Positions 1 through 7,900 of a stretch of 64,000 bases of DNA are shown here, in pieces. Below the pieces are notes generated by a model. It had not been told where the DNA came from and did not search any database. It saw only the letters and a program-made list of their open reading frames with translations. Source of the DNA: Erysipelothrix amsterdamensis (lineage in GTDB: Bacteria > Bacillota_I > Bacilli_A > Erysipelotrichales > Erysipelotrichaceae); contig NZ_OW659496.1 of assembly GCF_940143175.1 (NCBI RefSeq), forward strand, positions 744,001 through 808,000. The letters are read 5' to 3'. Every line of letters starts with the position of its first letter. Position 1 is the first letter of the stretch. A program made the position numbers and the translations under genes.

Positions 1-2
1 CG

Positions 3-125
3 ACAATTCAGAAACTAAAATATCCAAATTCTGGTGGTGTACGACTCGATATTGTTGATGAGCTCTTAATCAACCTTGGTGTTACATTTAAAGAAATCAT
101 CGATAAATATGGTGAGTATAAGTAA
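3..125 (+). CDS. C-terminal end of an unrecognised gene (partial)
   Basis: An open frame runs in from the window edge and stops at TAA 123-125. It encodes about 40 residues ending in DKYGEYK. The sequence is polar and probably helical, and may be the tail of a small regulator, but no family is recognised. It is the only trace of what lies left of the conjugative element, so it could be either element or chromosome. Confidence 0.45.
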   Translation, partial: TIQKLKYPNSGGVRLDIVDELLINLGVTFKEIIDKYGEYK

Positions 126-129
126 ACGC

Positions 130-152
130 AAAAAAAAGAGCCTTAATGGCTC
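130..152 (-). terminator. Rho-independent terminator read leftward
   Basis: GAGCC and GGCTC form a 5-bp stem with a TTAAT loop. On the minus strand the stem is followed by a run of seven or more U. Its direction does not suit the partial gene at 3-125, so it would end a leftward or antisense transcript from the repA upstream region. Confidence 0.5.
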
Positions 153-169
153 CGAGCTGCGTTACAACC

Positions 170-196
170 TTATTAGATATGCGTAGTATCTAATAA
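170..196. repeat. 10-bp perfect inverted repeat upstream of repA
   Basis: TTATTAGATA at 170-179 and TATCTAATAA at 187-196 are exact reverse complements with a 7-nt spacer. This is the only clear structure in the 126-474 gap apart from the leftward terminator. It could be an operator or an antisense RNA hairpin that controls the downstream initiator. The rest of the gap is AT-rich with no gene seen. Confidence 0.5.
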
Positions 197-474
197 GTGA
201 TTCACCACAATATGCAATTTATAATTACATAAATTGTGCTTTTAAGCGTGTCGAAATTAATTGACCGCCCATAAAAATATTATAAGGTAAACTCAACTCA
301 AAATCAACGCGAATAATGCAACATCCAGCAATCAAATACACTATTTTTCATTTTTCTTTAATTTAATGATTAAAGTTGAGACATAGATCTATATTGATGC
401 AGGAATCTATAGGTTCTTGAATACATTTCATGTGTAAGTGCATGCATCAAAGAATTAAGAAAGAAGGGGTAATT

Positions 475-1464
475 ATGACGCAAAGAAGACGATTTCATGT
501 AAGTGATGTGATTAATAGTACATTTTTTCAAGTTCCTAAATTTCTGTTCACAGATGAGTTTAAAGATTTAAATAGTGATGCGCGGTTACTTTATGCCATG
601 CTAAAAGATAGACATGAGTTATCACTAAGAAATAGATGGCTAACTGATAATGGAGAAGTATATCTTATTTATACGCGTGAAGAAATGATGCGGATGTTAC
701 AAGTCAGCAAACCGACAGTAATCAAAGCCATGGAAGCTTTAAAAAATCATGGTTTATTAGAAGAAGTAAGACAGGGTTTGAGAAAACCCAATCTGATTTT
801 TATGTACATGATTGAAGATGAATACTATCAATTTCATAATGAAATTCCAAATCATAAAAACGAGGTAAATGAAGAGGTTTTTGAAGAAAAAAGTGATGAA
901 AAGCCTCTAAATAGTGGGGAAATCCCTGAAGTAAAAAATCTTTACTTCAAGAAGTCAAAAAACTTTACCTCTGGAAGTAAAAATTCTTTACCTCAAGAAG
1001 TAAAGAATCTTTACCCTATCTATACTGATAGTAATAAGACTGATATTAGTAATACTGATAATCTATCTATCAATCAAGAGCATAAGAGAAATGATGGATT
1101 GATTGATGAATATAATGACTATGAACAACAAGTTAAAGAAAACATTCAGTACTATGATCTATTACAAGTGTATCCATATAAACACGATGAAATAACAGAA
1201 TTGTTGAAGATCATTTTAAGCATATTGATGAGTGATGAGAACAGTTGTACTCGGATTAACGGTCAATATGTTCCAATTCATTTGGTAAAAGAACGAATGC
1301 TGGAGTTACGGTATGAACACATCCAGTATGTCTTTGAGTGTCTTGATTGCATTAACCATAAAATCAAAAACATTCGTTCTTATTTGATTACGACGTTATA
1401 CAATGCAAGCGAAACGTTAGGTAATTATTATGAAGCGAGAGTAAGAGAAAGCTTTGCATCATAA
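475..1464 (+). CDS. repA: RepA_N-family replication initiator
   Basis: A 329-residue protein starting MTQRRRFHVSD. The N-terminal ~110 residues (FFQVPKFLF, LNSDARLLYAMLKDRHELS, then a winged-helix stretch with SKPTVIKAMEALKNHGLLEE) match the RepA_N initiator domain of low-GC plasmids and conjugative elements. The start at 475 is chosen because AGAAGGGG lies just upstream; an in-frame ATG at 430 lacks a ribosome site. The middle is low in conservation and holds four 23-bp iterons (928-1019). In pAD1-type RepA_N replicons the origin lies inside repA, so this gene probably carries its own origin. parA and parB follow at once, as in plasmid replication and partition cassettes. Replication by this protein is inferred from family. 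Confidence 0.85.
   Translation: MTQRRRFHVSDVINSTFFQVPKFLFTDEFKDLNSDARLLYAMLKDRHELSLRNRWLTDNGEVYLIYTREEMMRMLQVSKPTVIKAMEALKNHGLLEEVRQGLRKPNLIFMYMIEDEYYQFHNEIPNHKNEVNEEVFEEKSDEKPLNSGEIPEVKNLYFKKSKNFTSGSKNSLPQEVKNLYPIYTDSNKTDISNTDNLSINQEHKRNDGLIDEYNDYEQQVKENIQYYDLLQVYPYKHDEITELLKIILSILMSDENSCTRINGQYVPIHLVKERMLELRYEHIQYVFECLDCINHKIKNIRSYLITTLYNASETLGNYYEARVRESFAS
928..1019 (+). repeat. Four tandem 23-bp iterons inside repA (candidate origin)
   Basis: Units at 928-950, 951-973, 974-996 and 997-1019 each begin GAAGT and contain a CTTTAC block. The period is exactly 23 bp, not a multiple of three, so the repeat is kept at DNA level while the encoded residues change. The best units contain the near-palindrome GTAAAGAATCTTTAC. 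Location within a RepA_N gene is the known arrangement of pAD1-type origins. Confidence 0.8.
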
Positions 1465-1497
1465 TTCATTAATCTGCATTGAAGAAAGGAGTATAAA

Positions 1498-2277
1498 ATG
1501 ATGAAGGTAACCTCAGTTTACACATTCAAAGGTGGTGTTGGGAAAACAATTACGACAATCATTATGGCCATCGCATTTGCACTTCGAGGTCAAAAAGTTT
1601 TGGTAATCGATATTGATCCCCAATGTAATTTAACTAATTTCTTTGTTCCAAACTATGAAGGTTTAACGCTTTGTGATTGTATTTTTGAAGCGCATAAAGT
1701 AAATACAGTAATTCAAGCTACACGATTTAAAAATATTAGTATTATTCCAGCTTCTATGAATTTAGTATTGAGTAATGATGCTCTTATAGTTGCGAAAGGT
1801 TTAACACATTTAAAATTTAGAAAAATGATAGAATCTTTAGATGAAGGATTTGAACGATGTCTGATTGATTGCCCACCGTACTACACAGAATTAGTTGTAA
1901 ACGCCCTTTTTGTCAGCAATGAAGTGATTATTCCATTTCAAGGGGATAAGAACTCACAAGATGCATTTCATTTAGTCACAAAGACTTTAGATGATTTTAA
2001 TGGCGAATATTCAAGAAGAATATCATACCGAGGATTGTTTACAGGTAAAAAACGCAATAATAACGACACCAAAATCTACGATGAATATTTAGAGCGTGAT
2101 TTAATTTATGATAATGCGATTCGTTTCCAAGGAAAGCCAGCAGATGAAATGTACAGTACAGGAAAGTCAATATTCGAAAAAGAGACAGGGATTTCAAAAG
2201 ACTATCGTGAGTTTATAGAAGAGTATTTACTTCGAGAGAGTGGAAAGGAGTATGAATTAAGTCGTGAGTTTGTTTGA
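1498..2277 (+). CDS. parA: ParA-type partition ATPase
   Basis: A 259-residue ParA/Soj-like ATPase without an N-terminal DNA-binding extension. It shows the deviant Walker A KGGVGKT near residue 14, the A' segment VLVIDIDPQCNLTNFF near 36-51 and Walker B-like RCLIDCPPY near 121. GAAAGGAG precedes ATG-ATG; either Met may be used. It overlaps parB by 14 nt, so the two are translationally coupled. Role: ATP-driven segregation of the element, or, with its ParB partner, global control as IncC/KorB do in IncP plasmids. The second possibility is of interest because of the repeated palindromes in the transfer operon. Confidence 0.9.
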   Translation: MMKVTSVYTFKGGVGKTITTIIMAIAFALRGQKVLVIDIDPQCNLTNFFVPNYEGLTLCDCIFEAHKVNTVIQATRFKNISIIPASMNLVLSNDALIVAKGLTHLKFRKMIESLDEGFERCLIDCPPYYTELVVNALFVSNEVIIPFQGDKNSQDAFHLVTKTLDDFNGEYSRRISYRGLFTGKKRNNNDTKIYDEYLERDLIYDNAIRFQGKPADEMYSTGKSIFEKETGISKDYREFIEEYLLRESGKEYELSREFV

Positions 2278-2962
2278 TATTAAAAATGGTACAGATATGA
2301 GTAATGCGACGTATGCAGCAGTAGCCAAACCTAAGTTAATTCTTATTGATGATTTACTCGATCATGTTGATAATCGTGAATATCAGAAGGAACGTATTGA
2401 CGCACTTGTGTATAATATTAAACAGGATGGGTTGCTTCAACCGATTGTGATTACTCCAAGTAATGAATTAGAAGGAAAATACACAATTTTGGCGGGGCAC
2501 CATCGTGTACAAGCATATAAACGATTGCGTGAGATTGATGATCAGGATATGTATGAAGCAATTTTGAGTATTGTTTTACCATCAATGGATGAAACGGACA
2601 AACTTAAATATGTGCTTACAACAAATGTAAATCCTGAATTAAGTTTTAAGGAAAAGGAAGCACTTCTTAAAACTGCTGATCACCTTTACCAAAAACTCAT
2701 TGCAATTGGCAAGAAACCTATGGGCCGAAAACGTGATTGGCTCGTGAATGTGACTGGACTTTCTCAATATTTTGTTAGAAAATTTGAAGGGGACCCAGAA
2801 AAAAAGAAAGAAAGTCCTACGCTTGATGATCAAGCTAAAAAGTTGATAAAACAATTTGAAAAACAATATGCATTTCTTGCAGACTACTATGCAGAATTGG
2901 ATTTTGAAACACAGCAAAAAATCGCTTCATGGATTTTAGATTTAGAAAGTATAACACGTTAG
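2264..2962 (+). CDS. parB: ParB/KorB-like DNA-binding partition protein
   Basis: A 232-residue ParB-family protein. The N-terminal nuclease-like domain is clear: RIDALVYNIKQDGLLQPIVI, then the CTPase-type box AGHHRVQAYKRL near residues 84-95. A central helical region (KEALLKTADHLYQKL, SQYFVRKF) would be the helix-turn-helix. The GTG start at 2264 lies inside parA, with GGAAAGGAG upstream at a rather long spacing; the next in-frame ATG (2297) lacks a ribosome site and would trim the N-terminus. Expected role: binding a centromere-like site for segregation, possibly also operators. The 17-bp palindromes between 9.06 and 20.3 kb are candidate targets, but nothing here proves binding. Confidence 0.85.
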   Translation: MSLFDIKNGTDMSNATYAAVAKPKLILIDDLLDHVDNREYQKERIDALVYNIKQDGLLQPIVITPSNELEGKYTILAGHHRVQAYKRLREIDDQDMYEAILSIVLPSMDETDKLKYVLTTNVNPELSFKEKEALLKTADHLYQKLIAIGKKPMGRKRDWLVNVTGLSQYFVRKFEGDPEKKKESPTLDDQAKKLIKQFEKQYAFLADYYAELDFETQQKIASWILDLESITR

Positions 2963-3169
2963 CTTTTTGATGAAGGTAACATGAAAGTGTAGGAATCCAA
3001 GAGTAAACAGAGGGATTCTGATTTAAAAAAGCAAAGGAAATTGAACTTAAAAAGAAAGGGACAGTCCCAGAATAATAACCGTAAGGTATCGATGAATGAT
3101 ACGAAACGTGATAGGGCATTAACGGATGATACGTTCTCATCCCGCGTTACGAACAAAGGAGGTTTTAAG

Positions 3170-3457
3170 ATGCTTCAAATTAAGGCAGATAAAGATATCA
3201 CTTTAGATTCTTGTTATTTAATGGTTGATAATAACGAAAACAGCATGATGCTTCCATTAAAGCAAATTGATCATATAAAACTAGAGAAAAATATTCAAAA
3301 AAGTATTAAACATAAAAATAATTATGATATCATTGTTTTATACAATAAAGACCATGTAATGTTACATCGTCTCCGATTCGAAAGTCGCGAATTAAGTTAT
3401 AGACTTTATAACATAATCATGGCAGTCATCAAGGAAAGGAGCGTGATGGACCTATAA
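3170..3457 (+). CDS. Small conserved-element protein, function unknown
   Basis: A 95-residue protein beginning MLQIKADKDITLDSCYL. The start is set by AAAGGAGG at 3156-3163; the frame is open farther upstream but has no ribosome site there. The pattern of alternating strands (CYLMVDNNENSMMLPL, YDIIVLYNKDHVMLHRL) and a C-terminal helix suggests a small beta-rich fold. No family is recognised. It follows parB by about 200 nt and precedes a 64-residue gene, so it belongs to the replication and maintenance end of the element. Confidence 0.65.
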   Translation: MLQIKADKDITLDSCYLMVDNNENSMMLPLKQIDHIKLEKNIQKSIKHKNNYDIIVLYNKDHVMLHRLRFESRELSYRLYNIIMAVIKERSVMDL

Positions 3458-3507
3458 GTTTGATAGCTTTAGGATGCTTCTTAGATAATAAATAGGAGCG
3501 TGAAATT

Positions 3508-3702
3508 ATGTATTTAAGACAATTAGAGTTATGTAAAAAGTATCTCTATGATCAAGATATCTCTTTCGATAATATTCAGAAAGAAAATCTTGAGTATCTT
3601 CTTTATAGCATGAATATGAGTGAAGGGATTATAGCAGATGCTTTAAAGGTTGAACAAAAAGAAATTGTGAAACTCTGTATTCAATGGAATGTTTATAGAT
3701 AG
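3508..3702 (+). CDS. 64-residue helical protein, function unknown
   Basis: ATG follows TAGGAGCG at suitable distance. The product (MYLRQLELCKKYLYDQDIS...) looks wholly helical and charged; the segment SEGIIADALKVEQKEIVKLCIQW resembles a small helix-turn-helix, which could make it a DNA-binding regulator. That reading is weak. It lies in line with, and 10 nt upstream of, the following membrane-protein gene, so the two are probably cotranscribed. Confidence 0.6.
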   Translation: MYLRQLELCKKYLYDQDISFDNIQKENLEYLLYSMNMSEGIIADALKVEQKEIVKLCIQWNVYR

Positions 3703-3712
3703 GAGGATACAC

Positions 3713-4783
3713 GTGAAAAAACATATGGAGTGGCTCAAAACATTTAAGGGAAAGGAAATTCTTGGAATCTGTCTTGCTATATTGCTTGCGGTATTTGTAA
3801 TTAATCTTTCTTATAAAAACAAAAAAGATGAACCTATTCTCATTTTTAAGGAGAATATTGTTGTTGAATATGGTCAAAAATCATTTATAGAAGATGATGA
3901 AACTGAAGAGAAAAGTGACACATCATCAAAACGAGAAACATTACCTGTGCTCATGCCTGAAGAACTCATTCAAAAAGATGTTTCTAAGTATGATGAACTA
4001 TCCTTTAATAAAATTGCAGTTGGTGGAGAACCAGTCACTTTAGAATTCCGTTTTATTGATACTTCCACAATTGGATCGCATGAAGGAATTATCTATGCAC
4101 GTCATGGTAAAAACGTCAAAGAGTTTAACTTTACTTACGAAGTTTTAGATACACGATATCCAGTTATTGAGGGTGAGAATCAAGTCAAATTGAAACATGA
4201 TGAGGCGTTTGATCTCAACCTATATAATGCATACGATATTATTGATGGAGATTTAGAAATAACTGTAGATGGGATGAAAGATGAAGCTGGAACCTTTGAT
4301 ATCACTTTAAAAGCTACAGATAAAAATAAAAACACCACTAAAAAAACGGTTACCATTACACGAGAAGAAGCACCATCAGTAGCTACAACATCAAGTGATA
4401 AGTCCAATCATGAAGTTGTTTCAAATGAATCCGATGATACCAATAATTCACATTACGCTTTCTCAGAAAATTCATATACAGAAGCAAATTATTCAAGTCA
4501 AACAAATGAGAATTATGAAGTTTCTAATACTCAAAAAGGTCCATCACAAATTGAATCAAACAATGCTGAGAAAACGCAATACTTAGAAGTTGTGGAAATG
4601 GTAGATACCATGCCACGCCCCAATCCTCTCGATGAAACCCCTCCAGGAATGATTTTTTATAAAGATTATGGATCCTTTGATGCATGTAGTGCAGATATAT
4701 ATAATCAATTAGATGTACATACTTGGGAATGGGATAGCAATATTTGTGATCCTTGGGGATTTATGTATTATAGTACAAGATAA
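3713..4783 (+). CDS. Membrane-anchored Ig-like surface protein of the element
   Basis: A 356-residue protein from GTG 3713, chosen because AGGAGG lies at 3701-3706; an upstream ATG in frame would overlap the previous gene. One membrane helix (GICLAILLAVFVINLSY, about residues 19-35) is followed by an extracytoplasmic part. Residues about 140-220 (YPVIEGENQVKLKHDEAF ... KKTVTITRE) form a bacterial Ig-like/DUF5011-type domain. A Ser/Asn-rich linker leads to a C-terminal module with two Cys (DACSADI, NICDPWGF). A second protein at 16615 has the same plan and a similar two-Cys end, so these look like paralogues, perhaps involved in mating contact or surface exclusion. No precise function is known to me. 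Confidence 0.65.
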   Translation: MKKHMEWLKTFKGKEILGICLAILLAVFVINLSYKNKKDEPILIFKENIVVEYGQKSFIEDDETEEKSDTSSKRETLPVLMPEELIQKDVSKYDELSFNKIAVGGEPVTLEFRFIDTSTIGSHEGIIYARHGKNVKEFNFTYEVLDTRYPVIEGENQVKLKHDEAFDLNLYNAYDIIDGDLEITVDGMKDEAGTFDITLKATDKNKNTTKKTVTITREEAPSVATTSSDKSNHEVVSNESDDTNNSHYAFSENSYTEANYSSQTNENYEVSNTQKGPSQIESNNAEKTQYLEVVEMVDTMPRPNPLDETPPGMIFYKDYGSFDACSADIYNQLDVHTWEWDSNICDPWGFMYYSTR

Positions 4784-4794
4784 TTAAACCGGGG

Positions 4795-4814
4795 GAGGAT
4801 AGTCCTCTTTTTTT
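4795..4814 (+). terminator. Terminator after the Ig-like membrane protein
   Basis: GAGGA/TCCTC stem with a 3-nt loop followed by eight T residues, 12 nt after the stop codon of the preceding gene. Confidence 0.75.
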
Positions 4815-4833
4815 ATTAATGAAAGGAGTTGAG

Positions 4834-4872
4834 ATGAAGAAAATAAACATATATAAAGCAAGAAGTCCTTAA
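4834..4872 (+). CDS. Possible 12-residue leader peptide
   Basis: GAAAGGAG sits 6 nt upstream of ATG 4834. The frame reads MKKINIYKARSP and stops. A strong terminator hairpin follows within a few nucleotides, upstream of the giant adhesin gene. A short translated frame next to a terminator is the layout of an attenuator, but no regulatory codon run is obvious and it may simply be a gene remnant. Confidence 0.35.
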   Translation: MKKINIYKARSP

Positions 4873-4875
4873 GTC

Positions 4876-4905
4876 AAGCGAGCTAAAAAGCTCGCTTTTG
4901 TTTTG
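4876..4905 (+). terminator. Terminator or attenuator before the adhesin gene
   Basis: AAGCGAGCT and AGCTCGCTT pair perfectly over 9 bp with a 4-nt A loop, followed by TTGTTTT. It lies 27 nt upstream of the adhesin start and directly after the mini-frame at 4834. Transcription of the adhesin must either begin after it or read through it. Confidence 0.75.
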
Positions 4906-4932
4906 CATGAACGTTAAAAAGGAGGTAAGAAC

Positions 4933-7900
4933 ATGCAGAAAACAATTAAAAAATTTGGTATTTCATTGTTGACATTTCTTTTGGTTATTACAGGCTTTGT
5001 TACCAATGTAAGTGCTGATAACGGTGAGGTATATCATAATGATGACATGTCAGTTGTAGTGATGGTAAGTCGAACGATTAAGGATGACACAGTTACCCTT
5101 GATTTCGATACCAAAACTACAGAAGACATCACAATTAAGGAATTTAAAATAGCTGATGATTCACTTCAAAAACAGGATCATCGTTACGCTTATGTAGTAG
5201 GTGAGAATGGGAATTACAAGTTTACCGTCGAATACACACGGAATCTTTTACTTGAAAAAGAAAACGAAGAAAATAAAATCATCGAGCGACAAGAAAAATT
5301 CGAGTTCTCACTTGATGTCGATGAACTTGAAGAAAAAAATGAAACAAATATTGAAGCATCTCAGGATGTGGAGCTTGAGCTTGATGAAGATTCTCATAGT
5401 GAATTAAAGGAAGAACAAAAACAGGAGCACTTAAAAACGGAAGAACACGAAAGCGTTCATGATAAAACGGCTCCAACATCAAGTAATTCGCAAAAAATTA
5501 TTCAAGATATTAGTGTTACTGTTTTGGAAAATGGCACACGTACATTGAGTGCGCTTCCTAATATGAATGATTTAGATAAGTTTATTAATGAAGACGAATA
5601 CATTTGTATTAACAACGAAACAGGTGTTATTTCGATTGAACGACTAGTTAAGCCGCAACCAGCCATTAGACGCTTTAGACGAAGTATAGGGAATGTTGTG
5701 ACAACAGGGCAAAAAGTCATTCCTGCGGGTGAAACCATCACCGTCACATGGCGCGCAGACCGTAGTTTTTACTGGCAATTATGGGGTGGGATTTCAGAAC
5801 TTTTTGTAAATGGAAATCGTGCTTACTGTCTTGAACCATCCATCTTTGATCAAGTCGCAACCAACAATGCATCTTTCACAACCTTAGATAGCGTTAACGG
5901 TGTGCGCGTGCATCCAGATGGTCGTCTTGCATTTACCCCATCATCTAAACAACGCATTAACCTTGAGCTTATTGCGAATTATGGATACAAGTATCCAGGA
6001 CATCAAACCATGCGTTATGAATGGGCAACCAAAAAACTTATCTGGAATGAAATGGGATGGGATGTGACCGGTGGTCCTAATGTTGATACTGAAATGGCAG
6101 AAATTCGTTCATTAATAGCACAACATAACGATAAACCATCGTGGCATGGCCAATCACGCAAGGTGAAGAAAGGTCAAGTAATTGATTTATCTGAAGCAGG
6201 ATTAAATAAGTATAGTGTTAATGACAAACTAACACATGGATTAGAAATCATAAAAGATAGCGGCAACACTTTAAAAGTTCGAGTAGTTGAAAAAGATGCG
6301 AGATTAGTGATTAGAAAGAAAGGTGGATCAGAGCAAGGTACATCATATGTTTATTCGGACGGTCATTCTCAAAAAGTAGCTCACTTTAGATTTCAAGATC
6401 CAACGGATGCAAATATAAAATTTGAAATTAAAACAGAAAATATTAGCTTTAAGAAAACCGATACGAATGGAAGCCCTGTTGCAGGCGTTGTGATTGAAAC
6501 ATCGTATCAATCTGATATGAGTGGGCAAACATGGAAGCGTACAACGGACAAGAACGGACAATTTGTCAGTCGTGACTGGGAAACAGATCGAATGATGTAT
6601 TATCGTGAAGTATCAGCACCAGCACCTTATGTGGTTGATCCAACAATTAAGTCTCATCGGGTGGTGGAAGGCGAGAATAAAAACATTATTTCGATGGTGA
6701 ATAAATTCCAACGTTCTAACATCACGCTTACTAAAATTGAAAATGACTGGGATCAAAATTTTCCAGAAAATAAAGGTAAGAAATTAAGTGGGGCAAGCAT
6801 TGAACTTTATGCAAAGGAAGATATTTATGAAGGAAGTCATCGTGTTTATCAAGCAGGAGACCTCTTGGGGACAAAAGTAACTGATTCAACAGGAAAAGTT
6901 GTCTTTAAAAATGTACCAATCGGTCAATATTACGCTAAAGAAACTAAAGCGCCAGAAGGTTATGTTCTCTTCCAAGGACAATGGGATATTTCGATTAAAT
7001 ATGATGGCGGTAAGCCAACAGTCAAAGTTACCGAAACCGGTAAGACAGTTACCAACCAAGTTATTTACGGTCAAGCTAAACTCATTAAGACCGATGGAAA
7101 TCGTAAGCTTTTAGGGGGCGTTGTGTTTGGCGTCTATCGACTTGATGGAACCCTTGTTGAAGAGAAAACGAGTGATGCCAATGGTGAGATTCTTACATCA
7201 AATCTTCGTTATGGTGATTACTACTTTAAAGAACACCAATCCTTAAGTAATTATTGGCCAGATGAAACTCCAGTTTACTTCTCTATTCAACAACATAAAG
7301 AGGTGAAACATGTAACAATGGCTAACAAACAAGTCCTTGTACATCTTGAATGGAGTAAAACAAATGAAGATGGAATGCCTCTTGAAGGGGTTGGATTTAA
7401 AGTAAAAAATACAAAGACCAATGAATTTGTAACACTATCTTATGCAGATGGTAAGAAGGTGGTTGAAGAGGATATCTGGTTTACCGATGCACAAGGGGAT
7501 GTATTTATTAAAGGTTTAATCGAAGCTGGTGAATATGAGCTTGTGGAAGTGGAACCTCTTGATGGATACCAAGTAATACAGCCGCTTAAATTTACGGTTG
7601 ATAACAAGCAAAATTACATTGATCTCGGGGCGCTTATTGGACTGTCTCTCAATGTTGGAGACGTTGTGAATGAGTGGAATAGAGGAAATCTTAAAATTAC
7701 TAAATGTGATATTGATACTAAAGAAGCTTTATCAAACTTTGGTTTCAAGCTCTACGATATGAAAAATAATTTGATTGGCTACTATGAGACAGGTGCTGAT
7801 GGTACTGTAAGCATCGATAACTTAAAATACGGCACTTATGTTGTAGAGGAAGTAAAAGTTGGTGGCGACTACGGAATTGACCCTCAAAAAGCACGTCAAG

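Noticed and set aside
430-474. Upstream Met for RepA
   Set aside because: No ribosome site precedes ATG 430, the extra 15 residues do not fit RepA_N proteins, and ATG 475 has AGAAGGGG.
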